This document shows positions 6,641-8,717 of a stretch of 8,717 nt of DNA, piece by piece. The notes under the pieces were generated by a model. The model worked only from the letters and a program-made list of their open reading frames with translations. It was not told where the DNA came from and ran no database searches. Every line of letters starts with the position of its first letter. Position 1 is the stretch's first letter. A program made the translations under genes and the position numbers. This stretch comes from Alphaproteobacteria bacterium (GTDB lineage Bacteria; Pseudomonadota; Alphaproteobacteria; Rhizobiales; Rhizobiaceae), in assembly GCA_017308345.1 (NCBI GenBank), contig JAFKFE010000219.1:1-8717 (forward strand), written 5' to 3'.

Positions 6641-7787
6641 ATGGAAAAGATTTTGCTGGAGGCCGCGGTGCTTACCGCCGGCCTGTTGCAGGCCGGACAG
6701 GCCGGCGCCGCCGATCTGAAGATCGGGCTCGCGGTCGCAATGACCGGCGCCTACGCGCCCTATAGCGAGGCCGAGGGCGCGCGCTGCATGGCCGACAGGC
6801 TGAACAAGGCGGCGGGCGCGAACGACCCCAAGGTGGAACTGATGATCGAGGACAACCGGTCCGATCCGCAGCTCTCGGTCTCGCTCGGCCAGAAATTCCT
6901 CGATGCCGGTGCGCAGATCATCACCGGCGTGCCGTTCCCGGATGCGCTGATCCCGATGGCGCAGACCGCGCAGCCTTACGGCGCAACCGTGTTCTCGGCG
7001 CCGAACACGCAGCTCGAGATGCAGCAGGCCGGGCTCGACAATTTCATCGCCGGCGCGGTGCCGGACCCGATCAATGCCGCCGCCACCGCCGACGCGCTCT
7101 ACGGCAAGGGCGCGCGGACCGTGGCGCTGATGGTGTCGCCTGATGCCGGTTCCTATTCGGAAAAGCTGCCGGAGTGGTTCGGCGAGGTGTTCGAGCATCT
7201 CGGCGGCAAGGTTGTCGGCAAGTTCAACTATTCCTACGGCACCACCGACTGGTCGCCGCAGATCGCCTCGATCAAGGCGCTGCCGCAGAAGCCGGATGCG
7301 ATCCATATCTGCGCCGTGCTGCCGGATGTCGGCATCCTGATCCGGCAATTGCGCGCCAATGGCTATGACGGTTGGGTGGCCGGCTGCGACGCCTTCGACG
7401 ACAAGTCGCTGGAAGGCACCGTCGGCGATCCGAAGTCGCTGGAAAAAGTGATGTTCGCGACCCATGGCGCGACCGGCGTCGACGGCCCGATCGACAAGTT
7501 CCTCGCCCAGTGCAAGGCCGACGGCTACAAGATCAACGGCATCTTCGACGCGCTCGGCGCCGACGATCAGCTACGAGGCGGCCAAGAAGGCCGGCACCGT
7601 CGAGCCCGCCGCCTTGCGCGAGGCGATCCGCGCGCCCGGTGGCTATCCAGGCACCACGGCGCCGACGATCTCCTTCGCCGAGAAGAAGGGCTATCCGGTG
7701 AAGGCCGTGCCGGTGATGGGCTTCGCCGACGGCAAGCGGGTGCTGATCACCGACACGCCGCCGACTTTCGTTCCGGCACTGAACTAA
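6641..7787 (+). pseudogene. Periplasmic substrate-binding protein of Liv/HAAT ABC transporter, frameshifted near 7564
   Basis: This is the type I periplasmic binding protein (Peripla_BP_6 class) that would deliver substrate to the Liv-like permease. ATG 6641 has a near-perfect ribosome site, AAGGAGG at 6628-6634. Residues 1-24 form a Sec-type signal peptide ending in AGAA, unusual in having Glu2 and Glu7 and only one lysine. Mature-domain signatures are DLKIGLAVAMTGAYAPYS, EDNRSDP, TTDWSPQIASIKA and the GIFDALGAD region at about 300-308. There the frame breaks: the natural ending, from ISYEAAKKAGT to TPPTFVPALN, lies in the +1 frame from 7566 to TAA 7785-7787. A two-base loss at GACG(CG)ATC would explain it. 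Restored, it has about 382 residues, normal for the family. The substrate is unknown; amino acids, amides and urea-like compounds are typical for this class. Confidence 0.85.
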
Positions 7788-7803
7788 AGCGGGGCGGGAA
7801 CAC

Positions 7804-8508
7804 GTGCTGAAGGTCGAGAAGCTTGTCGTGCGCTATGGCGCCGTCACGGCGGTGCGCGAGCTGTCGCTGGAGGTCGGGCAGGGCGAGCTTGTCGCCCTGC
7901 TCGGGCCCAACGGCGCCGGCAAGAGCTCGACCATCAACGCGCTGACCGGCCTGGTCACGCCGGCTTCGGGGCGCATCGTGCTCGACGGCAAGGACATCTC
8001 GCATGTCCGCACGGAGGACCGCATCCGCGCCGGACTGACTTCGACACCGGAAGGCCGGCATATCTTCTCCAACCTGAGCGTCGGGGAGAACCTGCGGCTG
8101 GGGGCGGCGACACGGCGCGACCCTGCCGGCGTGCGCCAGGACATCGAGCGGTTCCTGTCGCTGTTCCCGGTGCTTTCCGAACGCTATGGCCAGGCGGCGG
8201 GCACGCTTTCGGGCGGCGAACAGCAGATGCTGGCGATCGCCCGTTCGCTGATGTCGCGGCCGAAGCTCCTGCTGCTCGACGAGCCGTCGCTCGGATTGGC
8301 GCCCAAGATCGTGGCGCGCATCTTCGATTTCATCGGCGAGCTGAAGGCGCAAGGACTGACGCTGCTGGTGGTGGAGCAGAACGCCAAGCAGGCGCTGCGC
8401 TTCGCCGACCGCGTCTATGTCGTGAGCTCGGGCACGCTGCGCTATGACGGACCGCCGGCCAGGCTCGCCGACGAGCACGGCCTGTTCAACCTCTATATCG
8501 GCGGGTAG
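7804..8508 (+). CDS. livF: LivF-like ABC transporter ATP-binding protein
   Basis: This 234-residue protein is the second cytoplasmic ATPase of the Liv/HAAT importer. It shows Walker A GPNGAGKS (34-41), TPEGRHIFSNLSVGENL (81-97), typical of LivF, signature LSGGEQQ (135-141), Walker B LLLLDEP (155-161) with catalytic Glu160, the D-loop region SLGLAP (162-167), and VVEQNAKQ (189-196), the LivF form in place of the usual H-loop histidine. The start is GTG 7804, with the G-rich GGGGCGGG (7791-7798) as a likely ribosome site. It lies 16 bases after the binding-protein stop, and eight bases separate it from the permease, so it is in the same operon. It appears fully intact, in contrast to the two genes before it. 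Confidence 0.95.
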   Translation: MLKVEKLVVRYGAVTAVRELSLEVGQGELVALLGPNGAGKSSTINALTGLVTPASGRIVLDGKDISHVRTEDRIRAGLTSTPEGRHIFSNLSVGENLRLGAATRRDPAGVRQDIERFLSLFPVLSERYGQAAGTLSGGEQQMLAIARSLMSRPKLLLLDEPSLGLAPKIVARIFDFIGELKAQGLTLLVVEQNAKQALRFADRVYVVSSGTLRYDGPPARLADEHGLFNLYIGG

Positions 8509-8516
8509 GCGGCGAC

Positions 8517-8717
8517 ATGGACTATGCCCTACAGCAACTCCTCAACGCGCTCGCCTTCGGCGCGGAATATTCGCTGGTGGCGCTTGGGCTGGCCGTCGTC
8601 TTCTCGATCATGGGCCTGGTCAATTTCGCGCATGGCGAGATCATCGGCGTCTCGGCCTACAGCGTGTTCCTGGCCGCGGCGCTCGGGCTGACCTCGCCAT
8701 TCGTCGCGGTGCTGATC
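8517..8717 (+). CDS. livH: LivH-like ABC transporter permease, N-terminal 67 residues (cut by window end)
   Basis: The open frame from ATG 8517 to the end of the window encodes the start of an inner-membrane permease of the Liv/HAAT family. The first hydrophobic segment (LALGLAVVFSIMGLVNFAH-type sequence, about residues 20-39) contains GLVNFAHGE, the strongly conserved LivH motif. A second hydrophobic stretch (about 43-67) runs off the edge. It begins eight bases after the livF stop, as expected in a livG-SBP-livF-livH-livM operon. The ribosome site is weak (AGGCGG at 8507-8512), so translational coupling to livF is likely. The partner permease livM probably lies downstream but is not in the window. 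Confidence 0.93.
   Translation, partial: MDYALQQLLNALAFGAEYSLVALGLAVVFSIMGLVNFAHGEIIGVSAYSVFLAAALGLTSPFVAVLI

Noticed and set aside
6572..7465. A 297-codon minus-strand frame opposite the binding-protein gene
   Set aside because: It is rich in His/Arg/Gly with no recognisable motif, and is antisense to a gene with a strong ribosome site and a signal peptide.

Overview
The window is GC-rich, densely packed alphaproteobacterial DNA, most likely from a Rhizobiales member close to Mesorhizobium. I infer this from the ligA plus DUF2461 pair, the alphaproteobacterial style of LigA, and a RIME-like intergenic repeat of the kind scattered through rhizobial genomes. No database search was run, so the genus is a guess.

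Region 1 (2-1800) is housekeeping. It holds the 3' part of ligA (NAD-dependent DNA ligase) and, overlapping it by one base, a DUF2461 gene of unknown function.

Region 2 (1840-4982) looks catabolic. An SDR dehydrogenase on the minus strand diverges from a plus-strand pair: an NAD(P)-type aldehyde dehydrogenase and an N-formylglutamate amidohydrolase-family hydrolase that overlap by 23 bases. The 157-base divergent spacer carries a candidate SDR promoter and a candidate operator.

Region 3 (5011-5739) is a RIME-like two-palindrome repeat, whose first hairpin can act as a terminator, followed by an XRE-cupin regulator gene.

Region 4 (5879 to the window end) is a branched-chain/amide-type (Liv/HAAT) ABC uptake operon in the order livG-like ATPase, periplasmic binding protein, livF-like ATPase, livH-like permease (cut by the window end). 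The livG-like and binding-protein genes each carry one frameshift as written. Together these fuse them into one artefactual 643-codon reading frame.

The main hunt result is a 15-bp imperfect dyad, consensus TTKYYAAAWTGGAAA. It occurs in the SDR/ALDH divergent spacer, just before the XRE-cupin gene, and in the leader of the ABC operon. It is the most likely operator of the XRE-cupin protein. It would make regions 2-4 one regulon: import of a small amino-acid-like or amide compound, oxidation by SDR and ALDH, and hydrolysis of an N-formyl or related C-N bond. The substrate cannot be read from the sequence.
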